Shown here: piece after piece, positions 1-7,435 of the stretch | How positions within the stretch are numbered: position 1 is the stretch's first letter | How the letters are laid out: every line of letters begins with the position of its first letter | NCBI GenBank assembly: GCA_045105775.1 | Contig: JBGCDW010000035.1 | Location: forward strand, 26,855-90,854 | Length of the DNA: 64,000 nt | Source: Aureispira sp045105775 | GTDB taxonomy: Bacteria > Bacteroidota > Bacteroidia > Chitinophagales > Saprospiraceae | Direction of reading: 5' to 3' | Notes under the pieces: generated by a model | Told to the model about the DNA's origin: nothing | Seen by the model: only the letters and a program-made list of their open reading frames with translations | Databases searched by the model: none | Program-made: the position numbers and the translations under genes

Positions 1-921
1 CCCGACAAATTTCATCTTTCCTCTAATCCTAGAAAGATGCCCTCTTTGATAAACGGCATCTGCCCATGATTGAATCACATCTTTGGTAACAGGTGCTGTG
101 GTATGTACTAATTCTTTTTGTTTTAGCACTCCAGATAACTTGGCACTATCTACATCACCTTGCTTATTGGTAGTTGGTTTTTTACCTGCTGTATTTTCTA
201 TTTTTTGAGCCGTATAATCCCAGAAGTTGGCCTGCACTTCCTGAAATTGATAAGAGGCATCTAGTTTTAGATCCATTTCCATCAAATCTACCCCATAAGT
301 AATAGAGATGTCTGTTTTTTCGGAAACAGCAGGCTTCTTAATACTGATTTTACCATCATCAATCACTGTTACCAAGCCATTGGCATCGGCTCTCGCTTGC
401 ACAAAGTCCCAATTGGTACAATAGTATTGAATTAATTTTTTGTGTGTAGCCTTGGTTGCTTCTACATCAACACTTGTCTTAATTCCTGCATCTTTGAAAA
501 TAGAGGAGATAATATCAGAATCTTTTTGTTCATAAAAGATTTTATTTTTGCGTCCTGCTGTAAGTGCAAGCGACTCATCTCTACAAGTAAGCACCAGAAA
601 TGAGAGTCCATTTTTGCGTAGCTTCACACTGTGTTCTACCAAAATTCCTTTATAAATAGTTTGTGTGGTAACACTAGGGTCATGAGAAACCTTGATCTCT
701 ACTTCTTTGCCAGGCTCAAAAATAGCCTCATCACTATGTGGGAAGGTTTGCTTTCTTGAATCCCCATCCGAAATTAAAATCTTGGCATAGGGGATTTTAT
801 TTACTTCTTTAACAACTTCTACCTCCAGCACCATCATCACCTCAGGAACCTTAGTTCCATCTAAGGTAACCTCTATATTTACAATACCACTTTTGAGTTG
901 TTTATTAGGAGAATCAGGCAT
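1..921 (-). CDS. eCIS spike protein, VgrG/Afp8-like (3' end outside window)
   Basis: I translated this open frame by hand from an ATG at 921; it stays open to the window edge (307 codons), so the C-terminal part is missing. It begins MPDSPNKQLKSG and has the beta-rich domain layout of VgrG/gpD-type spikes. A segment of the type GKEVEIKVSHDP followed by YKGILVEHSVKLRKNG and LTCRDESLALTAGR resembles the gp27-like half, and YCTNWDFVQARADANGLVT resembles the conserved spike core. In contractile injection systems the spike trimer caps the tube and sits in the baseplate hub. Its place downstream of the sheath, tube and DUF5908 genes on the same strand supports an eCIS spike rather than a type VI VgrG. 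Whether the missing end carries the needle domain cannot be seen. Confidence 0.85.
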   Translation of the reverse strand, partial: MPDSPNKQLKSGIVNIEVTLDGTKVPEVMMVLEVEVVKEVNKIPYAKILISDGDSRKQTFPHSDEAIFEPGKEVEIKVSHDPSVTTQTIYKGILVEHSVKLRKNGLSFLVLTCRDESLALTAGRKNKIFYEQKDSDIISSIFKDAGIKTSVDVEATKATHKKLIQYYCTNWDFVQARADANGLVTVIDDGKISIKKPAVSEKTDISITYGVDLMEMDLKLDASYQFQEVQANFWDYTAQKIENTAGKKPTTNKQGDVDSAKLSGVLKQKELVHTTAPVTKDVIQSWADAVYQRGHLSRIRGKMKFVG

Positions 922-1046
922 AGTATGTTTTAGCTTTAATCATTGCTTAGTGGAATCCTAAACTGTGTTGATTTAAGAAAATGTACAATTAGATAATTTC
1001 AGTAGATAGGAAATCTTCAAGTATCTCACCTACTAATCGCATTAAA

Positions 1047-1232
1047 TTAGGGTCTGAGTCGGTAATCTAGTAATTCTTCTACACGATCAATACATTCTTG
1101 GATAAGTTCTTCACGCTCAATTTTTGTCATTCCTTTTCCTCCTCCTCCTTTTTCTTTTTGACCACTACCTTGTGCTTCTCCTTCTTTACTTACTTTAGTA
1201 TTTACTGTCAATTTATTAACGGATACAGGCAT
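1047..1232 (-). CDS. small eCIS-associated protein, DUF5908 type
   Basis: This is a 61-residue protein with an ATG start. The N-terminus MPVSVNKLTVNTKV is a short beta strand of the kind seen in DUF5908 proteins. A Gly/Lys-rich linker (QKEKGGGGKG) follows, then a short amphipathic helix with ECIDRVEELL. DUF5908 proteins are regular small members of Bacteroidota contractile injection clusters, located next to the spike gene. Their structural role is not established to my knowledge. The gene lies between a tube-like baseplate gene (14 nt away) and the spike gene (125 nt), all on the minus strand, so it is probably in the same operon. The assignment rests on size, composition and position. Confidence 0.7.
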   Translation of the reverse strand: MPVSVNKLTVNTKVSKEGEAQGSGQKEKGGGGKGMTKIEREELIQECIDRVEELLDYRLRP

Positions 1233-1246
1233 ATTAATTTGTTTTT

Positions 1247-1855
1247 TTAGGCTGGCGGGATAGCCAAACGTTGAATTTCTGTATACTTAAATTTAATAGT
1301 TTCCTTAATAGGAGCATCTCCTGCTGTTGAACTCAAATCACTAATTCCCCAACTTGTTGGAAAGGCTTCTTGCAACATAAACCCAGCAACGGGAAAAGAA
1401 GAAGGGCCTACGGGAAGTGGGTTTTGAATCATAGGGTGGTAAATAAAAACCAAAATGTCTTTCTTGAGCACCTGCTTATTCCATTTCTTTACTGTACTCA
1501 TCGTCTCTTGGCACCAGCCTGAAATAGGATCTAGCGCAAAGCCCATTACCCCGATATGTCGTGGACGCAAATAGCGGACTAGTGTCAACTCATCATTGTT
1601 TACGGCATCAAATGTAGGTCTAGGAGAACTCCACCCAGCTTCACGTACTTCACTCGTCTTGAATGATACGGTGAGTCCTTGTACATCTGCAAATGCTGTT
1701 GCCACAGGGTCTAAGGCTTGCATCGCCAAAGAAGCTGTTGCCGAAGTCATAGCAAATGGAGCATCTGGGTCAAACGCTTCCAAAAAAAGTACTTCAAAGA
1801 AGAAACTTGGAATTGGCTCATTCATGAAGCCAATTATACTACTCATTAAATCCAT
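1247..1855 (-). CDS. tube-fold baseplate or tube-initiator protein (Afp5-like)
   Basis: This is a 202-residue protein. After an N-terminal strand (IPSFFFEVLFLEAF) there is FADVQGLTVSFKTSEVREAG, which matches the F-x-V-x-GL...E-x-R-E-G core of gp19-type tail tube proteins. The C-terminal PIKETIKFKYTEIQRL matches the closing strand of that fold. Compared with the two tube proteins upstream it has a longer N-terminus and a longer middle loop. In Afp and PVC systems a divergent tube paralogue joins the spike hub to the main tube, and that is the most likely job here. I see no LysM motif, so it is not the complete Afp7 counterpart. The start ATG gives MDLMSSIIGF; a second ATG lies three codons in. 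Confidence 0.65.
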   Translation of the reverse strand: MDLMSSIIGFMNEPIPSFFFEVLFLEAFDPDAPFAMTSATASLAMQALDPVATAFADVQGLTVSFKTSEVREAGWSSPRPTFDAVNNDELTLVRYLRPRHIGVMGFALDPISGWCQETMSTVKKWNKQVLKKDILVFIYHPMIQNPLPVGPSSFPVAGFMLQEAFPTSWGISDLSSTAGDAPIKETIKFKYTEIQRLAIPPA

Positions 1856-1913
1856 AGGAAATATAGTATTATTGGGGTGTTTTTATATTACTTAATATCA
1901 TTGGTAAACCTCT

Positions 1914-2483
1914 CTAGAATCCTATTGACCCAGCTATACCACCGACAACTGCCCCTGCAAGTCCTCCAAGCATACCTGAGAAACCAGCATCCATTGTAAA
2001 GTATTGGTAGTTGAGTTCAATTTCTTCAATAGCCACTTCTCCATCTGATTCTGCATCTAAACCTGATGGTGTAAATTTCGTTACATAAGCACGCTCTAAG
2101 GTCCAAGTAAACATATGAACCAATCCATTACCAGTTAATTCACTTAAATTAATCGTAACGGTTCGCATATCACTAAACAATGCTCCTTTTGAAACATTGC
2201 TAAACCAGTTAAATAACGTTGTATCTCCTGAAAAAACACCTTTTTTGAGGGTAACAGGTTCGTAGCTGGTTAAGGTAGGGCGCGATTGCTCAAAAAAGTT
2301 GGGGGAATTTCCATCTCTAAATTTCATACTAGCGATAGAAGCACCTAAGCCGTCAAGCCCTTGAAAAGCAACATTTCCATCAAATCCTCCAATACTCACT
2401 TGAAAAGCAAATTTGGATAATGGCCAATCGGAGTAATCTGATCCTAAATTTGGCAGCGGTGTAGCAGGGGGTAATTCTGGCAT
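1914..2483 (-). CDS. eCIS tube protein, second copy, with glycine-zipper tail
   Basis: This is a 189-residue gp19/T4-type tube protein. The motif WPLSKFAFQVSIGGFDG near the start, then GLGASIASMKFRDGNS, and VAIEEIELNYQYF near the end are the expected strands of the tube fold. It is paralogous to the tube gene just upstream, which has the equivalent PLAKFAFRVTI. The odd part is the end: after residue 165 a hydrophobic glycine-rich tail (GMLGGLAGAVVGGIAGSIGF) with repeated GxxxG spacing extends past the normal tube C-terminus. The tail could line or plug the lumen, or insert into a membrane; neither is shown by the sequence. It sits after an internal terminator, so its expression may be lower than that of the main tube gene. 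Confidence 0.8.
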   Translation of the reverse strand: MPELPPATPLPNLGSDYSDWPLSKFAFQVSIGGFDGNVAFQGLDGLGASIASMKFRDGNSPNFFEQSRPTLTSYEPVTLKKGVFSGDTTLFNWFSNVSKGALFSDMRTVTINLSELTGNGLVHMFTWTLERAYVTKFTPSGLDAESDGEVAIEEIELNYQYFTMDAGFSGMLGGLAGAVVGGIAGSIGF

Positions 2484-2690
2484 AATGATTATTTTATGTT
2501 TGGTAGAATGGAGTCGGTCGTTTAGTACTACTTTTATTGGTCGTTAAAAGTGATATACAATATACAATATTTTATTTCTAATAAAGTACCTGATTGAACT
2601 TTAATTAAATAACTATCTTAACTCAATCTGTTATCATTAGTTGTGTAGAGGCACACCACTAAAATACAAAAGATAACTGTATAATACAAA

Positions 2691-2730
2691 TAAAAAATGA
2701 CCTAGCAGAAATTAGATTTCTACTAGGTCT
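2691..2730 (-). terminator. intrinsic terminator between the two tube genes
   Basis: GACCTAG (2699-2705) pairs with CTAGGTC (2723-2729), and AGAAAT (2707-2712) pairs with ATTTCT (2716-2721) across one mismatch. On the minus strand the hairpin is followed by six T residues (2692-2697). It lies just after the main tube gene and inside the eCIS cluster, so it should reduce read-through from sheath and tube into the baseplate genes. Confidence 0.75.
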
Positions 2731-2771
2731 ATAATTTTATGCCGAGTTAATAGAACTAAGCAATATAATTA

Positions 2772-3263
2772 TTATCCACCATACTCCTGTGTCCAAGACT
2801 CGATTGCTAATTCAATTTCTTGAACAGCTACTTCTGAATCTGCCTCTGCATCTAGTGCAGTTGGAGTAAATTTCACTGGGAAAGCACCTTTTACAGTCCA
2901 AGTAATCATCACTTCATCACCTTCGTCAAGCAATTCAATGATCAATTCTCTACGTTTAGTACGATTGGTTGTTTTTTCCCACTGGTATAAGTGCATCCAA
3001 TCCTTGATATGAGGATCTCCGATGAATTCACCTCTTTTTAAAGTAAGGTTACTGTAAGTTACCAAACCTGGTCTTTTAGATTTGTGTAGTACTCCAGAAA
3101 CACCATCACGATATTCCATAATAGAAACTTCTACCTCTAATCCTTCTACAGTTTGGAAACCCAACTCAACTAGATCTTCAATAGTAACGCGGAATGCAAA
3201 TTTAGCTAAGGGCCAAAAATCCGCGCCGTTTAAGGGGTGCGACTCGCTATAATCAACAGCCAT
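2772..3263 (-). CDS. eCIS inner tube protein (gp19/Afp1-like)
   Basis: This 163-residue protein has the full gp19-type tube fold. FWPLAKFAFRVTIEDLVELG is followed by GFQTVEGLEVEVSIMEYRDG, then VTYSNLTLKRGEF and RRELIIELLDEGDEV. It closes with AVQEIELAIESWTQEYGG. Hexameric rings of this protein are expected to stack into the tube that the sheath drives outward. It lies 93 nt downstream of the sheath gene with no gap in strand, and a hairpin terminator follows it. Sheath and tube therefore look like the strongly expressed core of the cluster. Length and motifs are normal for the family and I see no damage. Confidence 0.92.
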   Translation of the reverse strand: MAVDYSESHPLNGADFWPLAKFAFRVTIEDLVELGFQTVEGLEVEVSIMEYRDGVSGVLHKSKRPGLVTYSNLTLKRGEFIGDPHIKDWMHLYQWEKTTNRTKRRELIIELLDEGDEVMITWTVKGAFPVKFTPTALDAEADSEVAVQEIELAIESWTQEYGG

Positions 3264-3356
3264 AATATATAGTTTTTATATTTTTTATTTGAAAAAGGTT
3301 GTTTTGGGGATTTATTTGGTTCCCCTAATCAATTGATTTGTTATATTCAATTAATC

Positions 3357-4856
3357 TTACTCACCACCTCCGCCAGGCATTTTTTGCTGGAAAGAGATTA
3401 CGATAAACTCAGCAGGACGAGAGATAGCAACTTTTACAGTTACTTTCATATAACCATCCAATACATCTTGTGGAGTCATTGTAGTTCCTAAACCACAATC
3501 TACTAAGAATGCTTCGTCTTCAGAGTTACCAACTAATGCACCAGTAGACCACTGATTACGTAGGAAGTTAGAGATCATAGAGCGAACGGCCAACCATGTG
3601 TTCGTGTCATTTGGACGGAATACATAAGGCTCACAAGCAAACTTGATAGATTGCTCTAACATAATCATTGTACGACGAACGTTGATATAGCGCCAGTCAC
3701 CGCTGTTACCATCCAAAGTTCTTGCACCCCATACTAAAGTTCCTTTTCCGATAAATGGACGGATAGCGTTTACAGCTTTACCATTCAAAGGTAAGTTCAA
3801 GTTTTCTTGCTCATCAGCAGTAACGTTTACTGTTGGAGAGCTAACAGAAGAGATACTTACGTTGGCAGGAGCTTTGAATACACCTACAGAACTATCTACT
3901 AAAGCATAGATACCAGCGATAGCACCAGATGGAGGCATAATGTTCAAAGATTCTTTAACTTGACCTAAGATGTCGTTGTATACTGGGCTTACTGCTTTTA
4001 GCAAGTTGCTTACAGATTGAACGTTAGCATCTTCGTCTTCGATCTTAGCGATTTCTTCTTTAATCAAGTCACCTTTTTCAGGCTTAACAAAACCAGCAGC
4101 TACATTCTCATCAACTTCACTGTTAAGAACTTCTACTAGAGCTTCAGGATTGCTAATGTTTCTGAATGTCAAATCATCTGAACTAACAACAGTAGCAGCA
4201 ACCCATGGATAGTAAGCAGCACCAAAGTCTAAGAAGTTGTTGCCATAGTGACCGCGAGCAGCAGTTACTACATCATCATCCAACAATGTTCTAGCTTTGT
4301 GACCATTCCATACATCTAAAATTGCGAAACGGCTACGAGTATCAGCACCACAGTGCTTCATCATTGCTTGTTGTACGGTTGCACAGTCATCTTCTTCTAA
4401 TAATACAGCATCAGGAACTACTAATAAAGTAGGCTCTTGCTCTTTTAACAAAGCAGTGATACCACCACCATTAGCAGCACCAATCAATTGAGCAGCATTT
4501 ACACCTTTACCGTATCCACCAACAGATACAATGTAACAAGAACCACCACCATTCGCGAAGAATAGTTGAAGGCTGCGGAATAAATTGTAGTTAGTAGCTT
4601 CATCAGCATCTAAGCTGTAATTGTCACCATCTGCTTCAAGAGAAAAAGTAGTCGTTGGGCTTCCACCAAAGAAGCTTACGTACTCTACCATTGAAGTAAT
4701 ACGCATTGGCGTGTTAGTTAGGTCTCTCTTACCAGCAGCAGCTTTAGCAGTGTATCCTACAAATGCAGGTACAGCAGTAGCTACAGATACTACCGAGTTT
4801 GAAAAGGCACCTTTTTCTTCGATATACACACCAGGTGTTGCATATTGTTTTGCCAT
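3357..4856 (-). CDS. eCIS contractile sheath protein
   Basis: This 499-residue protein belongs to the phage tail sheath family. It starts with the hallmark YATPGVYIEEKGAFSNSVV and AVPAFVGYT, contains NLFRSLQLFFANGGGSCYIV, and carries the C-terminal core WRYINVRRTMIMLEQSIKFA, followed by FEPN-type and NFLRNQW segments. The last part (PAEFIVISFQQKM) is the strand that interlocks neighbouring sheath subunits. The middle (about residues 230-330) is the variable insertion domain. The protein forms the outer contractile cylinder around the tube. Only one sheath gene is visible, unlike Afp, which has three. A Bacteroidota-type promoter element lies about 90 nt upstream. Confidence 0.95.
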   Translation of the reverse strand: MAKQYATPGVYIEEKGAFSNSVVSVATAVPAFVGYTAKAAAGKRDLTNTPMRITSMVEYVSFFGGSPTTTFSLEADGDNYSLDADEATNYNLFRSLQLFFANGGGSCYIVSVGGYGKGVNAAQLIGAANGGGITALLKEQEPTLLVVPDAVLLEEDDCATVQQAMMKHCGADTRSRFAILDVWNGHKARTLLDDDVVTAARGHYGNNFLDFGAAYYPWVAATVVSSDDLTFRNISNPEALVEVLNSEVDENVAAGFVKPEKGDLIKEEIAKIEDEDANVQSVSNLLKAVSPVYNDILGQVKESLNIMPPSGAIAGIYALVDSSVGVFKAPANVSISSVSSPTVNVTADEQENLNLPLNGKAVNAIRPFIGKGTLVWGARTLDGNSGDWRYINVRRTMIMLEQSIKFACEPYVFRPNDTNTWLAVRSMISNFLRNQWSTGALVGNSEDEAFLVDCGLGTTMTPQDVLDGYMKVTVKVAISRPAEFIVISFQQKMPGGGGE

Positions 4857-4944
4857 GATAAATTTGTTTAAAATTTAATTAATTTAATAGTTTTTATTTG
4901 GTTCATGCTCTAGTTAGGTTAAGAAGCATTTGTTTGAACCTTTA

Positions 4945-4952
4945 CAAATATA
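4945..4952 (-). promoter_or_regulatory. -7 element of a probable sheath promoter
   Basis: On the minus strand the 265-nt gap upstream of the sheath gene contains TATATTTG, an exact match to the Bacteroidota -7 consensus TAnnTTTG. I could not find a matching TTG at the usual 18-21 nt upstream, so only half of the promoter is supported. Its position would give an A/T-rich leader of roughly 80 nt. It would also allow sheath and tube to be transcribed separately from the two genes upstream. Confidence 0.4.
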
Positions 4953-5121
4953 GCAATAATTTGGAATAATTGTCGTTTTTTAAAAAAAAGTTTGGATATT
5001 TTTTTGAACAAATCGTATTTTATTTAGCTACAGTGCAATACATGTTAAAATAGGGCTATTTTTGAATTACTGACCCAATAAATAAAAGCCAGTAAACTGT
5101 CCTATTATTGCTCCAATACCT

Positions 5122-6246
5122 TTATAAGGTAATCAACAATTCTGTATACACCTCCGAAAGATCATCTGGATTTACTTTCACATCGATTTTACCAGATGCA
5201 TTGGGAAGCGGAACAATCCACTCTACGCCACTTTTGCCTCTTTTGGTTTTTAATTTAAACCGATATTGTGGTCTTTCTTGAAAAGGAATTTTTTTGTCTG
5301 TCCAAATAGCTATCACCTCTCTGTCATCAAATTCTGTTGTTTCGGCCAAAGTAAAAGGCATAGGTATATGATCTTCCTTCCTAACACTATCATAAATTTC
5401 GTGTTCTTTATGTTGGCGTTCTTTATTATTTTCTACCACCACGTATCTCCAACGCACAGTTCTAGCAGCAAAGTGTATATTGTAATCTTTTTTTACCAAG
5501 ACTTCATCCGCATCATAAAAACTATAATCGCTAAAATCATCCTTATCTATAAAAATATCTAAGATTGCAAAGGGAGGGCGCATTCCATTATAAACATAGA
5601 TGCTTTTTTCCTCTAATCCATTAATTAGAATAGTATATTTTCCTTCAGGTTGATTGACCAGTGCAATATCACAGGTGCGAACGCCGTCATCTAATATCAC
5701 AGAAAATACGGTTTCCTCCATAACATTTTGGATTTCTATTTCAGTACCATACTGTTCTTCATCAAATTCATACGTAAATACAGACGGAGAAATATCAATC
5801 TTGTCGTTTACCCCTACTTGTCGATTTTGAGATAAATTGTTATAATCTGTGGTCTCTTTGTCAAAATCTCTATTGTGAAAGTAAAATACTTGGTCACTTG
5901 AAAACTCATAAGGCAATTCGCTGTAATTCAAAAACTTGCCATCATTCATTTTAATTATAAAAGATAAGTGAACAGGCGTTGTATTTTCAGTTAAAGGGGT
6001 GTACTGATTTGTCCCACCTACTCCTAACAAAAAACCACTTGGTTGTACCCGAAATTGCAAACTATTTTGTTGCAAAACCGTCTTGGTCGTGTCGGTTGGT
6101 TGTATATGTATCTTCCCAACAGGAAATTCTTTGCTCTGAAAATAGTCGTGTTTAATATCAAATTGAAGCAATTCTTTGAACTGCGCCAAAAGATTTAACT
6201 GAATTTTGGGGAATTTCCCGCTGTCTTTTTTCTTTTTTATAGCCAT
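5122..6246 (-). CDS. eCIS-linked protein of unknown family, possible cap adaptor
   Basis: This is a 374-residue protein that I do not recognise by motif. It has a basic N-terminus (MAIKKKKDSGKFPKIQL), no signal peptide and no membrane segment, so it is cytoplasmic. It looks beta-rich and contains FNIH- and RWRYVVVE-type strands. It lies between the DUF4255 cap gene (64 nt) and the sheath gene on the same strand. Systems of the Algoriphagus type have an additional protein that joins the cap to the sheath, and the position fits such a cap adaptor. That role is inferred from gene order only. It could also be a Bacteroidota-specific assembly or anchoring factor. Confidence 0.6.
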   Translation of the reverse strand: MAIKKKKDSGKFPKIQLNLLAQFKELLQFDIKHDYFQSKEFPVGKIHIQPTDTTKTVLQQNSLQFRVQPSGFLLGVGGTNQYTPLTENTTPVHLSFIIKMNDGKFLNYSELPYEFSSDQVFYFHNRDFDKETTDYNNLSQNRQVGVNDKIDISPSVFTYEFDEEQYGTEIEIQNVMEETVFSVILDDGVRTCDIALVNQPEGKYTILINGLEEKSIYVYNGMRPPFAILDIFIDKDDFSDYSFYDADEVLVKKDYNIHFAARTVRWRYVVVENNKERQHKEHEIYDSVRKEDHIPMPFTLAETTEFDDREVIAIWTDKKIPFQERPQYRFKLKTKRGKSGVEWIVPLPNASGKIDVKVNPDDLSEVYTELLITL

Positions 6247-6310
6247 AATAATATGAACTTATACACGCATTGCTATTGAGGTCAAAAAACAGTAACGTGT
6301 TATGGATCTG

Positions 6311-6871
6311 TTAGATTTTTTTGATAACAGGAATTTCAGGTCGTAAGACATCGTGTTTGATAGGCAAGGTCTTGATTCTGTAAATCACAGAAGGCAAATA
6401 CTTGGATCCCATAGAACTCCAAAAATTGCTCAAATCACGCATATCCAAAGAAACCATCTCTGCTTGCAAACGATCTACTATATCGTTGATTTCTGGCGTA
6501 TCTTGTGGCGTAAATGCTCCTCCTCTAGATTGAAAAAAAGCAATAACAGAGGCAATAAACTTGAGTCCTTCTAAGTAATTTTCTGCTGTAAAGTAAGCAG
6601 AAAACAACACCGTAATATTAACATAAACAGGAGGCTTGACCATCTTGTAACTGCCTTTGTTTGTTTGTTTGTAAGAACCAACATTGCTCTGTGTTTTGTC
6701 CACTTCGATATTAGTCAAGGTCATTACAATCTTATCTGGTTCCTGAACAGCTACACTTCCATCTAGATTAATAACACTAGACATGACTACTTTTTCCTCG
6801 GTAATATTGTGTTTACTCTGCAAGAACCGATTGATTTCGCCTGCAATTGCTGAAACGACGTCGTGGATCAT
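6311..6871 (-). CDS. eCIS sheath terminator/cap protein, DUF4255 (Afp16-like)
   Basis: This 186-residue protein matches the DUF4255 pattern: MIHDVVSAIAGEINRFL at the start, then a beta hairpin with KIVMTLTNIEVDKTQ, then PPVYVNITVLFSAYF and YLEGLKFIASVIAFFQ. The end has SNFWSSMGSKYLPSVIYRIK. In Afp and PVC the DUF4255 protein forms the hexamer that ends the tube-sheath assembly and fixes its length. It is the first recognisable gene of the cluster in transcription order. A short inverted repeat (AGCAGC 6893-6898 with GCTGCT 6910-6915) lies in its leader, 22 nt before the ATG. Confidence 0.9.
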   Translation of the reverse strand: MIHDVVSAIAGEINRFLQSKHNITEEKVVMSSVINLDGSVAVQEPDKIVMTLTNIEVDKTQSNVGSYKQTNKGSYKMVKPPVYVNITVLFSAYFTAENYLEGLKFIASVIAFFQSRGGAFTPQDTPEINDIVDRLQAEMVSLDMRDLSNFWSSMGSKYLPSVIYRIKTLPIKHDVLRPEIPVIKKI

Positions 6872-7051
6872 ATTACTTGTTTTTATTTAGTTAGCAGCAT
6901 TGTATTGAAGCTGCTCCTCAAGAATATTTATTGTTTTAAGGCAGCTCTATTTGGTGATTTGATTGTAAATAGAATTCATGCATTAGTACAAAAATCTCTT
7001 TATCAACCAAATACGGCTTCATTAGACAACTTATCATAAAAGATTTAGTAA

Positions 7052-7309
7052 CTATTCTTCCTCATACTCTGGTTCTGGGGCTGTCAGGGCTTTTAATGCC
7101 ATTATTATAAAACGGACAATATAAATCCCTATAAATGAGGTTAGGCATCCAATCATATACAGCCAAAAGATGTAGTTTTTCTTAATTTCAGTTAATCGAA
7201 TGGTCTCTCCTGTAAATCCAAAAAACCACAGAAATACCAATCCTAATGGAATAGCGGCTATTAGTCCTACAAAAAACCACAGAAATTCTCTGGCAATAAC
7301 TTTTCCCAT
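7052..7309 (-). CDS. small two-helix membrane protein, function unknown
   Basis: This 85-residue protein has two clear hydrophobic helices. One is at about residues 9-31 (FLWFFVGLIAAIPLGLVFLW) and one at about 45-70 (YIFWLYMIGCLTSFIGIYIV). The tail is acidic (EPEYEEE). I do not recognise the family. It lies between the eCIS cap gene and the GH18-like pair on the same strand, with gaps of about 180 and 125 nt, so it may be transcribed with either group. Small membrane proteins next to contractile systems can act as anchors or in lysis and release, but nothing in the sequence proves that here. Confidence 0.65.
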   Translation of the reverse strand: MGKVIAREFLWFFVGLIAAIPLGLVFLWFFGFTGETIRLTEIKKNYIFWLYMIGCLTSFIGIYIVRFIIMALKALTAPEPEYEEE

Positions 7310-7435
7310 GTCTGTCTATTATATTATAAAAATTAAGTTGTTTATTGCGCTGTGTTGATACAAAGGTGTTTTGTATTCAACTTGAGCCTACTGGGAGTTT
7401 ACATAAATATTGATAATCTATCTAGATCCATACAT

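Noticed and set aside
1247..1855. LysM-containing Afp7 homologue
   Set aside because: No LysM motif is present; strands match the gp19-type tube fold instead.
1..7000. Type VI secretion system or prophage instead of eCIS
   Set aside because: No TssB/TssC pair, TssJLM membrane complex, head, portal or terminase gene is visible; DUF4255 and DUF5908 with a single sheath gene fit eCIS. The parts beyond the left edge could not be checked.
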